Below the pieces are notes generated by a model. That model made no database searches and was not told where the DNA came from. It worked only from the letters and a program-made list of their open reading frames with translations. Source: Hygrophila difformis (taxonomy: Eukaryota > Streptophyta > Magnoliopsida > Lamiales > Acanthaceae). Taken from it: a DNA stretch of 64,000 nucleotides. A program made the position numbers and the translations under genes. This document shows, in pieces, positions 12,401-23,765 of this stretch. The first letter of the stretch is position 1. The number at the start of each line of letters is the position of its first letter. The DNA is taken from positions 41,130,945 through 41,194,944 of the forward strand of contig JAOANR010000009.1 in assembly GCA_030278955.1 (NCBI GenBank). The letters are read 5' to 3'.

Positions 12401-13475
12401 GGAGGCGTTTTTACTATCTATTAACCAAGTTCGAGCTTGTAGGTTTTTGGAGGACCGAGTTTGCTGGATGAAGGAGGGGACTGTTAATTTTTCCACGAAG
12501 TCTTGCTGGAAACGATTTGTGGGCAGGGTGGTAGTGGAGAGAAGGTGGTTTTGGAAACGATTGTGGAAAATCCCGTGTCCTATGAAGGTGCGACTGTTGG
12601 CCTGGAAGTTGTCCCAGGGTGCTCTCCCTGTTCGCGAGATTTTGGTTCAAAGGTGTGTTATGCAAGCTTCTAACGCAGGCTGCCCCTTCTGTGGTAAGGA
12701 AGTGGAATCCATCGATCATTTATTTTGTAAATGCGAGGTGGCGAATGGTCTATGGTATAAAGGAGTGGGGTGGTTTGGTATCCATTGGGCTTACCCAGGG
12801 AGGGGTGAGATGCTGTTGGATTGGTGGATTGGTTACCATTTCAAACCTGAGAGCGCTGTGGCGTAGAACTTAATTGGTATGGCCATAATTTGGACGCTTT
12901 GGAAATGGAGGAATAATGTGGTTTTTAAGGGGATGCATGTTGATCTCAATGTTGTTATAGAGGAAATACGATGGAGGACACGCCAATGGTGGCAAATTTC
13001 TAGGATGGGGGTTGATGTTAACTTAATTAGTCTTGAAAATAGCTTTCCAAAGGGGCTGTTGAGAATTCATAAGACAAATAAGAAGGCTGTGCGCAGTGGG
13101 CTTGTGTGGATTCGCCCGGATAGTGGGTGGTGGAAAATAAAAACGGACGGATCCTCACTTGGTAACCCGGGTCCGGCGGGAATAGGTGGAGTCATTCGGG
13201 ATGCATGTGGAGATACAATCTTTATTTTGTCTGATTATATTGGCTTGACAGACTAAGCAAGGGCGGAAATAACTGCCATTAGTCGGGTATGCACGGCCCT
13301 CATCCGGATAAGATTCCCTGGTCTCTGGCAGACCTGATACCCCCCATACTTGCGGTTTTGAAGTCCGGAGGTGAGGTCAGAATTTCCCATGTCTTCAGGG
13401 AACGTAACGGGATTGCCGATCATTGGGCAAGGGCAGGAGCGATGGGGGAGAGCAAAGTCGAGCGTTGGTTTTGAG
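9431..13475 (+). pseudogene. LINE-B ORF2: endonuclease, reverse transcriptase, RNase H
   Basis: ORF2 makes the nick and copies element RNA at the target. The start is ATG 9431 (MLFITCNLRG). The APE-type endonuclease has the expected Asn (CNLRGLN), LQETKM, GDFN and SDH motifs across 9431-10130. The reverse transcriptase begins about 10470; DFRPISL, KLDFAKAYD and an intact YADD (about 11458-11470) are present. A CPFC...HLFCKC zinc-binding motif is near 12680-12735. RNase H follows at 13140-13475, with KTDGSSLGNPG and a terminal ADHWARAG. Breaks include frameshifts near 10035, 10290 and 12230, paired stops at 11273-11278 and 11384-11389, a stop near 11895 and a TAA at 13254-13256. It cannot give a whole product. 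Confidence 0.85.
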
Positions 13476-13960
13476 AAAGTTTGTCATGGGATTTGATAGC
13501 GCCTTTCATTCGATGCTTCTGATTCAACTCCCAGATAACCAAGGAAGTATGCGCGAAAATAGGGTTTCTGATGCTTTCTGGTGTTGTAAAGGCTGATGTT
13601 GCTGTTTGTAGATGTTTGCTGCTATTTTATGGAATGATGCTCAGGGAGATGGTCGCTTTGAAGATTAGCCTCTGGCAGAAGTGTGTTGCTGGTATAAACA
13701 TGTTGAGGCTTATGATTTTCCCCCGCGCTAAAGTGCTATATTTATAAAGGTATGCCTATCTCGGGTACAGGGATGCAGAGGAAGCGGTTGGATGGATCTG
13801 TGTTGTTTTTTTTCCTCTTTGAATGATGTTTTGAGAGTATGTTTTTGGTAGCCAGAACACTGTGGTCTCGTAAGTGTTGTAGAGCAGCAGTGGTTTTATA
13901 GCTTATTTTGTTATCAGACATTTTGCCAATGCTTTCAATGAAACAACATATTCCTCAAAA

Positions 13961-13978
13961 AAACAATTGAGCATAGAT
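13961..13978. repeat. LINE-B target-site duplication, right copy
   Basis: An exact copy of 7173-7190. Helitron copy 2 resumes directly after it. Confidence 0.95.
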
Positions 13979-14348
13979 TTTTATTTAAGCCAATGTTGGC
14001 TTATGTCTTAGTGCATCACTTGACTTGATTTTTCAGTTTAATACTTTGTTGGGTAAACATGTTTTCTTTGTTTATGTTGAAGTCTTATTTCGTCCATTTC
14101 ATCATATCAAGGTACGCTTATTAAATTATAACACAATGTTCTTTATCAATTAAAGAATGAAATAATTTATTAATTTTGCTTGCATTTCAAACATACGACA
14201 AACTATACATGTATTATAATATTTTTTAACTTATATTTATATATTGTTAAATTTGTAACATGGATAGTTCACCAAAAAAATTTATAACATAGATACTATA
14301 ATTTATAAAATAATAATTTAGTTCAAATTATTTGTATATAATTTTGTC

Positions 14349-14377
14349 CCGTGGGTTACGCACAGGTTGAATACTAG
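14349..14377 (+). other. Helitron 3' terminal hairpin and CTAG end, copy 2
   Basis: CCCGTGGGTTACGCACAGG and then CTAG at 14374-14377. The stem carries two mismatches at positions different from the one in copy 1, so each copy has decayed separately from one better-paired hairpin. Confidence 0.8.
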
Positions 14378-14757
14378 TTATAATAAGAATAATAGTAATA
14401 GTAATAATAATAACTATTATTAGTATAATCATAATAACAAAAATAATAATAATAATGATAGTGATTGGTAGAATAGAATTCTTTCGAGTGATTTATCGGG
14501 TATCACAATCTACCATCCTTAAAAATTGCTTCATTCTTGAAGTCATCTATCATCTAAGGAGAGAGTATTTCATGTAAGTGTTCAATGTTTTCAAAGAAAT
14601 GGGATGCGAGATATAGATCGTGATAGTGTGTTAGCTCGACATATAACTAAAGGAATGCACATATATGTATATGACTCATCCCATGAGTTAAAAAATAATT
14701 TAATGAATTTTCAAAACATATTTATGCAGGACAGAGTTTCCATGAATTTTTTTACTA

Positions 14758-14809
14758 GAAAAAATTAATAATAATATTCTTTTGAGTTTAGTAAAAAAAA
14801 TTATAATAT
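14758..14809. repeat. 52-bp inverted repeat, right arm
   Basis: Reverse complement of 4395-4446 with one mismatch. Confidence 0.85.
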
Positions 14810-14909
14810 TTTTATAAATTTAAAAATCTAATACATAGCTTTTATATAAATATAGCGCAAAAAAAATATATATATATACTCCTAAAATATTGGTCCAAAA
14901 AATCAAACT

Positions 14910-15744
14910 GCTCTGATACCACTTTATAACACCCCAAATTTTAAAACACAAAAAAAAATGGGATGTTACCACAAAATCTCTTGGATAAAAATATTTACCA
15001 TGAAATATACTCAAGAGATGTTAAGGCTATTAAAAAATAAATCCTATTTTCACATTCAAGTCGTGCAATATCCAAAATAGTTCAAAACAAATGTTTTACA
15101 AAATATTCGGAGTTCTCAATGCGTAAAGGAAAAAAAATGTAACACCCCCATTTTTAAAAACAGCGAAAGGAGGGATGTTACCGCCACATTTCCTATTTAA
15201 GCTTACTTCCCAACTACTTAAATAGGAAATTCTAAGGCTTAAAATATAGTATTTATATATATATAATATATATATATTTTTAAAACCATAATTGACAACC
15301 ATAAAATAATAAATTGAAATCATATTTAGAGTACTGATTTGATCTCGCATGGTCGAAAGGAAATAATACGACATGAATGCTTATTTTCAAACTTCCCAAT
15401 CCCAATGCAAATGTCATGCCAAGCTCAATCATCAATCCTGAAAAAGAGAGTGAAAGCAACAACATCAGCAATGTTGAGTAAGTCAATCCCCTATCTCACA
15501 CATGCTGAAGACTCGGGGTTGACTCAACGACACAAAGGAATAACTATATAGCGATAGTGATAATTTACCGAATTTAATTCCCAAAATTTATAATACGGGT
15601 AACACATATGTCAAATGAAACAAATCCAATGCACCGTAATTCATAATCCATAATTCATAATCACATACATCATCTCTCGTCATGCAGAGGACTCTAAAAC
15701 TGCTAACACCGCTAAAAAAAGTTTCTTTAAGAGTTCTATAAGAT
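14910..15744 (-). mobile_element. Degenerate gypsy LTR ends (minus orientation)
   Basis: GCTCTGATACCA (about 14913-14924) is the reverse complement of the tRNA-Met primer-binding site tggtatcagagc. It is followed by TATAACACCCC, close to the usual LTR terminus TGTAACACCCC. A second such terminus, TGTAACACCCCC, lies at 15138-15149. Both are followed by GGGATGTTACC, as in the intact Ty3 LTRs at 25372 and 35737. No coding sequence is left, and the distal ends were not found. A (TA)n tract lies at about 15254-15280. Confidence 0.6.
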
Positions 15745-16569
15745 CTTCTCACTCGCTTGTGGAAATCTAAGGGGCACTTTGACTTGCTTGAGGTCGACCG
15801 TGGGTATTTTATGGTTAAGTTTGGTTCTCCGGATGATCGGAAGTTTGCCCTTTTTGATGGTCCATGGTTTGTATTTGATAATCATCTTGCAGTCATCCCT
15901 TGGTCGAAGGAGTTCCTAGACCCTTCGAAAGAGGTGACTAAAACGGCAATATGGGTTCGGTTTTCGGGCTTGAGTCCGGCCTTTACAGTGAATCGGTGAT
16001 CATGCAAATTGCTGCACGGGTTGGCAAACTGCTCCGTGTCGATGCCAATACTAAACATATGGTATGAGGTCGTTTTGCAAGGGTGTGTATTGAGGTGGAC
16101 TTGTCAAATCCTCTAATGGTAATGTGTTGATTCATGATTTCTGGCAATTAGTATCGTATGAATGTCTTCATATGATTTGTAATGAATGTGATCGGTTCAA
16201 ACTAAATGCGGGGATTTGTGAACATGGGAACTGTGGAAAGACGACTCCGGTGGCTGCACCACCTGTTACTCACCTTCTCTTAGGGTTTCCAAGTCTGATG
16301 ATAATAATGGTAAGGATAAAGTTCATCATGCAAGTTCTAGCATTATACTCTCTAATGATAGCGGAGATCTGGAGGATAAGGAAGGTAATCAAGTTAATTT
16401 GGCAGTAGATTTGGAAGTTATTCATGGTAAGGGAAGTTGTGACGTAACTAACTATGGTAACTCTTACATGGAGGAATCTCTGCCAACCCATAGTGATTAG
16501 ATTACTGTTACACGACCACCTCAGCTGTCGCGAAAGGGAACCTTACCGGCGCAAAACCGCAAAGTTCCT

Positions 16570-16571
16570 GA
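16570..16571. other. Transition: LINE-A ORF1 linker before the Athila TSD
   Basis: A low-complexity hydrophilic linker of ORF1 runs from about 16,240 to 16,631. The marker position has no function of its own. Confidence 0.3.
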
Positions 16572-16626
16572 ACCAAAGCCTACTTCATTGATTCCCCCGC
16601 TTAACATATCCTCCGGTGCTATTGTG

Positions 16627-16631
16627 GGGGT
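16627..16631. repeat. Athila element TSD, left copy (GGGGT)
   Basis: The 5-bp duplication GGGGT is repeated at 24190-24194, as expected for a Ty3/gypsy integrase. Confidence 0.85.
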
Positions 16632-19600
16632 TGATGACAGCCTTTTATGACTGTCATTTGCGTCTAATTTAGTGCCTTAATGATGATCTTTTGTTCTTAA
16701 TTCCATTGATTTTTGATGAATAATCATGGAGGATCAGAAAAGATGGAAGAAGAATTAAGATTGCGAAGAAGTTGGAATTACACTGAAAATGGCTTGAAAT
16801 TCTAAGTTTTCTTTGTAAGTCTCGCACGCTGCGTTTTTATTGAACTGATCCACGCTTTGTCATTTATCAGGAAGTTAAGCTGGAAAGCAGCAGGAAGTGG
16901 AAAAGACATAGCGAGGAAAGAAAAGGAATGGTGCGAGGGCTTGTGTTCGAAATCAGGAAAAGATTTAAGGAAAATGTTCAGATGCTGAAGTCCACGCTAT
17001 GACTGTTTGACATCGCGAGGAAAAGAAGATCTGTGCAAGACAGAAAGTTTTATACATCATGGCGAGAAGCAAACTCTTTGGAGAAATTGTGAGACCTCGC
17101 CTTGTTGAGAAAGATGATTAAATTTCTGAACTCTCGCTTTGAAGGAACTGGACAAAGCGAGAGGAGAGTTATTCTGATGCGAGCGGTTATCATCCAAGGC
17201 TCAAGCAGTTACAATGCCCATCTATAAATAAGGCCCTTGGGGGGATCAGCTCAGCAGGCGGAGATTGAAGAGAATAGCTCGATTTTACTCTCCAGTCCAT
17301 TTTTTAGAATTTAGTAGGTAGGTTAGGATTTAATTTTCACTGCAATTTACTTTGAGTTCTTCAGATTTGTAATTCGATTTCGCAGTAGATTTCTTTAAGA
17401 TAGTTTTTAGATTAGCTTGAGGATACCCTGGGAGGAGAGTTGCTTTTGGATTGCTTGTTCATCCATCACGACAATCATCATCTAAACTTCCGACTTCTTC
17501 GCTCACCTTTGCATTATTCTGATTGAATCAGATTCCCAGGTGTATTCGTTTTTAATTCTTTGTTATTCGAGATACATGAAGAATGATCGGTTATCAGATT
17601 GTGAATTTCTTATCTTTCTGGTTTCCATTTCTATTTCTTAATTCTGTTTCAGAAGAGTATAAACCTCAACTTCGATATTCAATTTTGGATTTTGCATCAT
17701 ATCTCTAATTCGATTCTCGAAGATCATAATACTTCCATATCTTTAATTCGTAAATTGTTCGTTCTAATTACGCAAGAAGTTTGGATATTGTAACCGAGTT
17801 AGGTATGATCTGGCAGAATTATGAATTCATTTGATTTTCTGTTGATATTATGTCGTGATCACAAAATAAGAAGAGAATCATAGTGTTTAATGTTCAGAAC
17901 TTTAAAAGGTTCCTAGAGACCCATGCAGTGTTAATCATCGCATGATAATCTTTGAGAATTAATAATTCTAAGTTCATGAAATTGGACGTGAAAAGGTTCT
18001 GTATTCATGATTTTCTAAACGAAAATCTCAGAAGGTAGTTATGACAGTTATAAACCCTGATCAGTTACTTCACATAAGGATAAACCCACGCTTCATCCTA
18101 AAAGATGATGCGAGGAAATATCCAGATAACTTTGCTGTGACAAAAGCTATTCTAATACTCTCGCGATGTCAATCTGACAAAGCGAGAGGACCAATCTATA
18201 ATAGCAACAGATTTGATATCCATTTCTCAGGGTATCAACTATTCACTTTTACTTCTTATACATATATAACCCCTATCTTATAAGTAGGAATTGAATACCT
18301 CGCCGCATTCTTACAGAAATTACTGCAAGGCATTCAGTTCTTTGTATAAACAAAATCTGATGAACATTCTTTGAATATTAACTCCCTCCACGCTGTACAG
18401 ACATAGCGTGCGGAAAATTGGAATGTTCATAGTTTGAAACCCAAAGTAATTACTGCGAGTTACTTTGGACATTTATTTTGCAGAATTATTTCTCAAATCC
18501 TTTTTCTTGGGAAAGTTATTTCCTAATTCTGTCTAGTTTCCGATGTATATTTTGGAAACACCATAGCATTTTGATTAAGAGGACTCAGAACCCTCACGTT
18601 TCTTTATACATATAATATTACATATACGTATAATATTTTGGGATATTTCCCAGTCTATGATGAGTAATCTTACTTCATAATTACAGACTCATAATTCATA
18701 TCTGCAATTCGTATTACTATTTTCACTGGTACAATGAGAAAAGATGATGATATAAGTTTTCTCAATCATTATTTACTCAGGATTAATGAAGAACAAACTT
18801 GTTCTTTAGTTGGGCATTTAGTACCTGTCGTTTAAAAGGGAAAGATGTTTCAAAAACCATCTTTTGTCCTAATAATTAGTAGAGTATTAGGAAGATTAAT
18901 TTCCAGGGTTCATGGCTTTATAGTTATCACTATATGCTATGAGTAGGAGATTAAATATTTCTCTTACAGTCTACTAATCCTGAGTTAAATCATGGATAAT
19001 TGTAACTGTTTACAGAGATTTCTCGAGCTAAATCATTTGTACAAGTCTGAGTAGTCTGGATAAGTCAAGGAATTTGAATAACAATTTCATCTTGATATAC
19101 TTACAGGACTATTATTTCTTACAAATACTTGCAGGAATTACTCTGAGGAGACAAGTCTTATGAAAACATTGGATGATAGATTTAAACACTTGTTTCTTTT
19201 TCACTTTTTGTAGAGGACATCCAACACAGGGTCATAAGATCAATTTGACCAGAGTAATGAAAAGAATAACTTCAAGTTCAGATGAATATAGGATGATTTA
19301 GAAGTGACCTCGAGTTGTCAAAGGCTTAATCTGAGTCTGAAAGAGATAGATTAAGTGACAGTTCTAACAAGCTTTTATCACAGAACGAGTCTGACCGATC
19401 ATTCTGTGATGATAGTATTCCATGATTTCAGAGCTTAGAATGTCATGACACTGAATCACAAGTACCTGTCTTGGGAAGTGATTTAAGACATGAAGATTTG
19501 ATTAAGTTGTATAGAGGATTTTTCTGTCTCAATGGACTTTCATTATGTTTTAACCATTGAAGTATGATACTCTCATCATATTCTTATTTCATTCATTTGA

Positions 19601-19960
19601 TTCGGACCGTGATATCTTAAACACATGAATACAATCACAATATTCAACATCATTTTATTTGCTTTCTTTACTAATGTTTATAGCTTTAAGCATTTACATT
19701 TCAGCATTAATCTTTAGTAATCATCATTACAACATCCTTAAACCAAGAGTAGAGACAGATTCTAGAGCTAATAATTCTATTAAAACACTTCTATCGTGTA
19801 ACTCTCTATTGAACGATCCCGACAATAAAAATAAATATTGCAGCTTGATATCGTGCGCTTTCGGTAGGAAAAACTAGGCAAGCTTTTTAACAGCCCTATA
19901 GGATTATAGTGTAAAGGCTGTCGAGGGGCATTGCAGCGGGGTTTTACCTCAAAAGCTTCA
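16632..19960 (+). repeat. Athila 5' LTR (3,329 bp)
   Basis: Starts TGATGACAGC and ends AAAAGCTTCA directly before the primer-binding site. Its last 426 bp (19535-19960) recur at 23764-24189 with four substitutions by my count. The scattered open frames within it are chance. Confidence 0.88.
17223..17230 (+). promoter_or_regulatory. Candidate TATA box of the Athila 5' LTR
   Basis: TATAAATA lies in ATCTATAAATAAGGCCCTTG, in a short GC-richer context about 590 bp into the LTR, as expected for an LTR promoter. No transcript data are available. Confidence 0.5.
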
Positions 19961-19978
19961 TGGCGCCGTTGCCGGGGA
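19961..19978 (+). other. Athila primer-binding site (tRNA-Asp)
   Basis: TGGCGCCGTTGCCGGGGA lies directly after the 5' LTR. It is complementary to the 3' end of plant tRNA-Asp, the primer commonly used by Athila/Tat elements. Confidence 0.88.
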
Positions 19979-20100
19979 GGGTGTAGCGTTATGAATTTTA
20001 GAACTGTAGATACTCTTTGGTTTAACTGTAATTATTCACTTTATACCATAACAAATTCATAAATTCTTTCATTTTGTTCACAGAGAAGTCTCAACAGTTT

Positions 20101-23100
20101 ATGAGCGAAAGAATAACTCGATCTTCAAGACCACCTTTGCTTCCTTTTAATTGTGAACTTGAGAGAACAGCAAGGCTGATCAGAGCAAGTGCAAGAAGGA
20201 GACAGAGAGATCTTCTGGAAGGGAATCTTTCAACAATAACTAGGATGGCTAACAATGGACAAAATGACGGACCTGGAAACTTACCAAATGGACAACCAGA
20301 TAATCAGCAAAATGTACCACTTCGAGGACATTTTCAAGCACCACAGAGAGCTGCTGCACCACAATTTATTCATCAACACTATTTTCCACCAAATTTTGCT
20401 AATCCTGTTCCAAATCCTCAAGAATAACAATATCAACCATGGCAACCAAATGTTGATCAGTATTTGGCTGGAACAGATGAGGAGGTTGATATACCGCCTG
20501 GTATATTAAATCTAGCATCTTCTAGAGCCTTTTATGGAATGAGTGCTGAAGATCCACACTTGCATCTCAAAAAGTTTGTTGAACTAAGTAAGACAGTGAA
20601 GAAGGGAAGAGCCTTAAGGGAGACCATTCAACTAGCAATGTTTCCATTCTCTTTGGATGGTTCTGCGAAAGAATGGTATGATTCATTGAATGCTCAACAG
20701 AAGGTTACTTGGCCAGAATTAGTCAGAAACTTCTTACTCAAGTATTTTCCTGAAAGCAAAGTAGATGAATGGGTGGATAAGATTTCTAGCTTCAAGATGA
20801 GAAAAGGAGAATCTCTGAAGGATGCTCGAGACAGATTCTTTGATATGCTTAAGAGATGTCCACAGCATGGTATCACAGAAAGAAGACTTTTAAAGATCTT
20901 TTTCACTGGACTCACTCACACTTGGCAGATGATGATTAATGTCACTGGAGGGGAACAATTACTTCAGATGCCACTTGATAGAGCGTGGTCAACAATAGAC
21001 ACCATGACAGCCAGCAGAGCAGTCCTCCAAGACGATGATCCACCATCTCCTACAAGAAAGAGTCTTGTCATCCACACAGACAAAAATGAAGAGAAATTTG
21101 CAGCACTCACTAAGCAGATTGCTGTGCTACAGTTAGCTCAGCAAACAAATCAACAGGCTCAGCATCAACAACAACAGCAACCAGTGATGATCCTTCAACC
21201 TGCTCCAATGGAACCGGTGTATCAGTGCGGAATTTGCTCAGGGCCACATCATAATGATCAGTGTCCACAAATTCAGGAAGCCCCAAAGCAAGATGAGAGT
21301 TGTAACTACACCGGATTTCAGAATAAATACCCGAATCTGAGCTATGGTAATACTCAGAACGCACAAAATGCACATCTTCTTAACCCACAACAACAAAATC
21401 AGCAGCAGTTTCGTCCTCCACAACCATTTTATCCACAACAACAGATGTACCCTCAGAGACCTCTTCAACAGATGAACCAACAGAACAGGCCATTCGGACA
21501 GTTTGCACCAGTCCCGGTGAACTTTCCACAACAACCTTATCCTGTTGCTCAAGACAATACTTACTCTTTAAAGGTGGAGAATGCTCTGAAGGAGTTTATT
21601 ATTAAGCAGACAGAGACGAATAATCAACTGCAGGCTTCAATCAAGAATGCTGAAAATTCAGTAACAGAGATGGCCAAATTACTGCAGCAGAGAGAAAAAG
21701 GAAAATTACCAAGTTCTTCTGAAACAAATCCACAATGTAAGGCAGTTACGTTGAGGGGAGGAAAAGAGGTTGTTGATCCTGAATTTGAAAAGAAAAGAGA
21801 TAGGTTGCTGCAGCAGAAAAAGTTCAAGGATGTTCAAACAATGGAAGAAGATGATCAGCTTGAACAAAGACAGATACTTGAGGATAAGGGTTTGGAAAAG
21901 AATGTCTCAGGATATTCCTTTCCAAAGGAAAAAGAGGGAGGTAATGATAATCCTAACTCTACAGGTAACAAAAAGGATTCACTGGATGAACACATGCCCA
22001 GGATACCATATCCTGGGAGACTCAAAAACGATTTTCAAGAAATTAAATTTAAGAAATTTCTTGAAAAGATTAAGGCCATTGAAATATCAATCCCTTTGGT
22101 TGAATTAATTGCTGAAATGCCCACTTACGCTAAGTTTCTGAAAGAATTAATTTCAGGGAAACGAAGTGCAGGAGAGCAGCAAATGGTGGTCTTAAATCAA
22201 AATTGTAGCTTGGTTCTTCAACAAAGGATTCCTCCAAAGCTTGAAGATCCAGGGAGTTTTACTTTACCTCTGATTATCAACTGTAAAGAAGCTGGGCGAG
22301 GGCTCTGTGACTTAGGAAGCAGCATCAATGTAATGCCACTTGCTATGGCGAGACGTTTGGATTTGGGAAAGATGAGGCCAGTTAATATGACCCTCTTCTT
22401 TGCTGACCAATCGAGCACCAGACCAGAAGGGATCATTGAAGATGTTATAGTAAAGACAGGAGGCCTTTGTTTTCCAGCTGACTTTGTCATTCTTGATATC
22501 GACGAAAATGTCAGGATTCCTATCATATTAGGGAGGCCTTTTCTGGTGACTGCGGGAGCCATGATTGATGCAAAGAATGGCATAGTGAAACTTCATGTTG
22601 ATAACCAGGAAGTCACTTTCGACATGATGAAGATGTCAACATATCCTTTTAATGCTTTTGAAACCAATGTAGCGGGGAAGGAATTAGATTCTAGTACTAT
22701 GGAGGGGGGAAATCTTTTTGATTACTATAATCTCTTTACCACTGATGTAATTGAGAACAATCTCACCCCACTCACAAATGCTAAAGATGCTACTTTTGCT
22801 TACTTGTGCGCGGTTAGATGCGCTGATCCTGAGACTGGTGAAATCAAGGATGGATCAGAAAGTGAGGATATGCCATCTTCAGAGCAAGCTGAGGATGACA
22901 TTGATAAAACAGACCTTTCTAAAGAAGGATCTGATTTAAAGATGGAAGTGCAAATTCGAAGCAAATTAATTCCATCAATAGAAAACCCACCTGAGCTTGA
23001 ACTTAAAGTATTACCAGAACATCTTAAGTATGCCTTTTTGGCAGACAAAAAGAAGCTTCCGGTAATAATTTCATCCAAATTGAGTGAAGAACAAGAACAA

Positions 23101-23765
23101 GCTCTAGTAGGTACTCTCAAAAATCATATTCAGGCAATTTCTTGGACTATAGCAGATATCAAAGGCATCAGTCCACACATTTGTATGCATAGGATTCTGA
23201 TGGAGGATGAATACAAACCATCCAGACAACCACAAAGGAGGCTAAATCCACCAATGCAGGAAGTTGTCAAGAAGGAGGTAATCAAGCTACTTGATGCAGG
23301 TATAATCTATCCTATCTCTGATATAAATGGGTGAGTCCAACACAAGTTGTACCCAAAAAGGGTGGGATTTGTATTGTGACAAATGAACATGGTGATGAAG
23401 TAGCAACAAGACCAGTAACTGGTTGGAGAGATTGCATTGATTATAGAAAATTAAACACTACCACAAGGAAAGATCATTTTCCTTTACCATTCATTGACCA
23501 AATGTTAGAAAGACTGTCAGGTAAACCATTTTACAGCTTTTTAGATGGTTATTCAAGTTATAATCAAATAGTTATTGCTAGTGAAGATCATGAGAAAACA
23601 ACTTTTACTTGCCCATATGGAACATTTGCTTATAGAAGAATGCCTTTTGGATTATGTAATGCTCCTGCTACTTTTCAAAGATGCATGATGAGTATTTTCT
23701 CTGATTTTATTGAAAAATGCATTGAAGTGTTTATGGATGATTTTACTGTTCATGGAACTGACTGA
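20101..23765 (+). pseudogene. Athila gag-protease-reverse transcriptase (broken)
   Basis: Polyprotein that packages and copies the element RNA. The likely start is ATG 20101. A TAA at 20425-20427 interrupts gag in frame; the text continues in the same frame to 23334. The capsid domain is about 20530-21010, with the zinc knuckle CGICSGPHHNDQC near 21226-21264. A Gln-rich linker follows, then AVTLRGGKE typical of Athila. The aspartic protease carries DLGSS (about 22309-22323) where the family usually has DLGAS, and ILGRPFL. The RT starts about 23160. A frameshift near 23328 shifts the reading to 23331-23765, which holds FMDDF, the catalytic motif (about 23730-23744). The frame then runs into 3' LTR sequence, so most of the RT thumb, RNase H and integrase are lost. 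Confidence 0.9.

Larger units (their letters stand above)
7191..13960 (+). mobile_element. LINE-B: full-length L1-type LINE with RRM ORF1
   Basis: About 6.77 kb inserted in Helitron copy 2 and flanked by an 18-bp TSD. It carries an ORF1 with an RRM and an ORF2 with endonuclease, reverse transcriptase, zinc-binding and RNase H segments. The 3' end reads caatgaaacaacatattcctcaaaa with a very short A tail. Its G-rich coding strand contrasts with the AT-rich surroundings. Frameshifts and stops in both ORFs make it inactive. Positions 13476-13960 are the 3' UTR. Confidence 0.92.
4447..14377 (+). mobile_element. Helitron derivative, copy 2 (split by LINE-B)
   Basis: Same organisation as copy 1: RPA-like exons, helicase C-terminal segment, AT-rich 3' region, hairpin and CTAG terminus at 14374-14377. 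Its 5' end is undefined, as in copy 1. The body is interrupted from 7191 to 13960. Confidence 0.75.
4447..14727. repeat. Tandem duplication, unit 2 (with Helitron copy 2 and LINE-B)
   Basis: Second copy of the 3.5 kb segment, interrupted at 7190 by a 6.8 kb LINE. Without the LINE and one TSD copy it is about 3.49 kb, the same length as unit 1. The differences are scattered point changes and short indels. Confidence 0.85.
15745..16631 (+). pseudogene. LINE-A ORF1, N-terminal part (DUF4283 and zinc knuckle)
   Basis: The text from LWKSKGHFDLLEVDRGYFMV through FDGPW and FDNHLAVIPWS to TAIWVRFSGL is the DUF4283 domain of plant LINE ORF1 nucleocapsid-like proteins. A frameshift near 15985 is followed by family text up to RFARVCIEVDLSNPL, with a TGA at about 16066-16068. 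A degraded zinc knuckle (ICNECDRF...GICEHG, about 16160-16230) comes next. The N-terminus is missing. The rest of ORF1 resumes at 24195 beyond the Athila insertion. Confidence 0.8.

Noticed and set aside
18041..18283. 80-codon open frame in the Athila 5' LTR
   Set aside because: It lies in LTR sequence with no domain, no homologue known to me, and no equivalent that survives in the truncated 3' LTR.
19659..19877. 72-codon open frame repeated at 23888-24106
   Set aside because: It is present twice only because both copies lie in the Athila LTRs.
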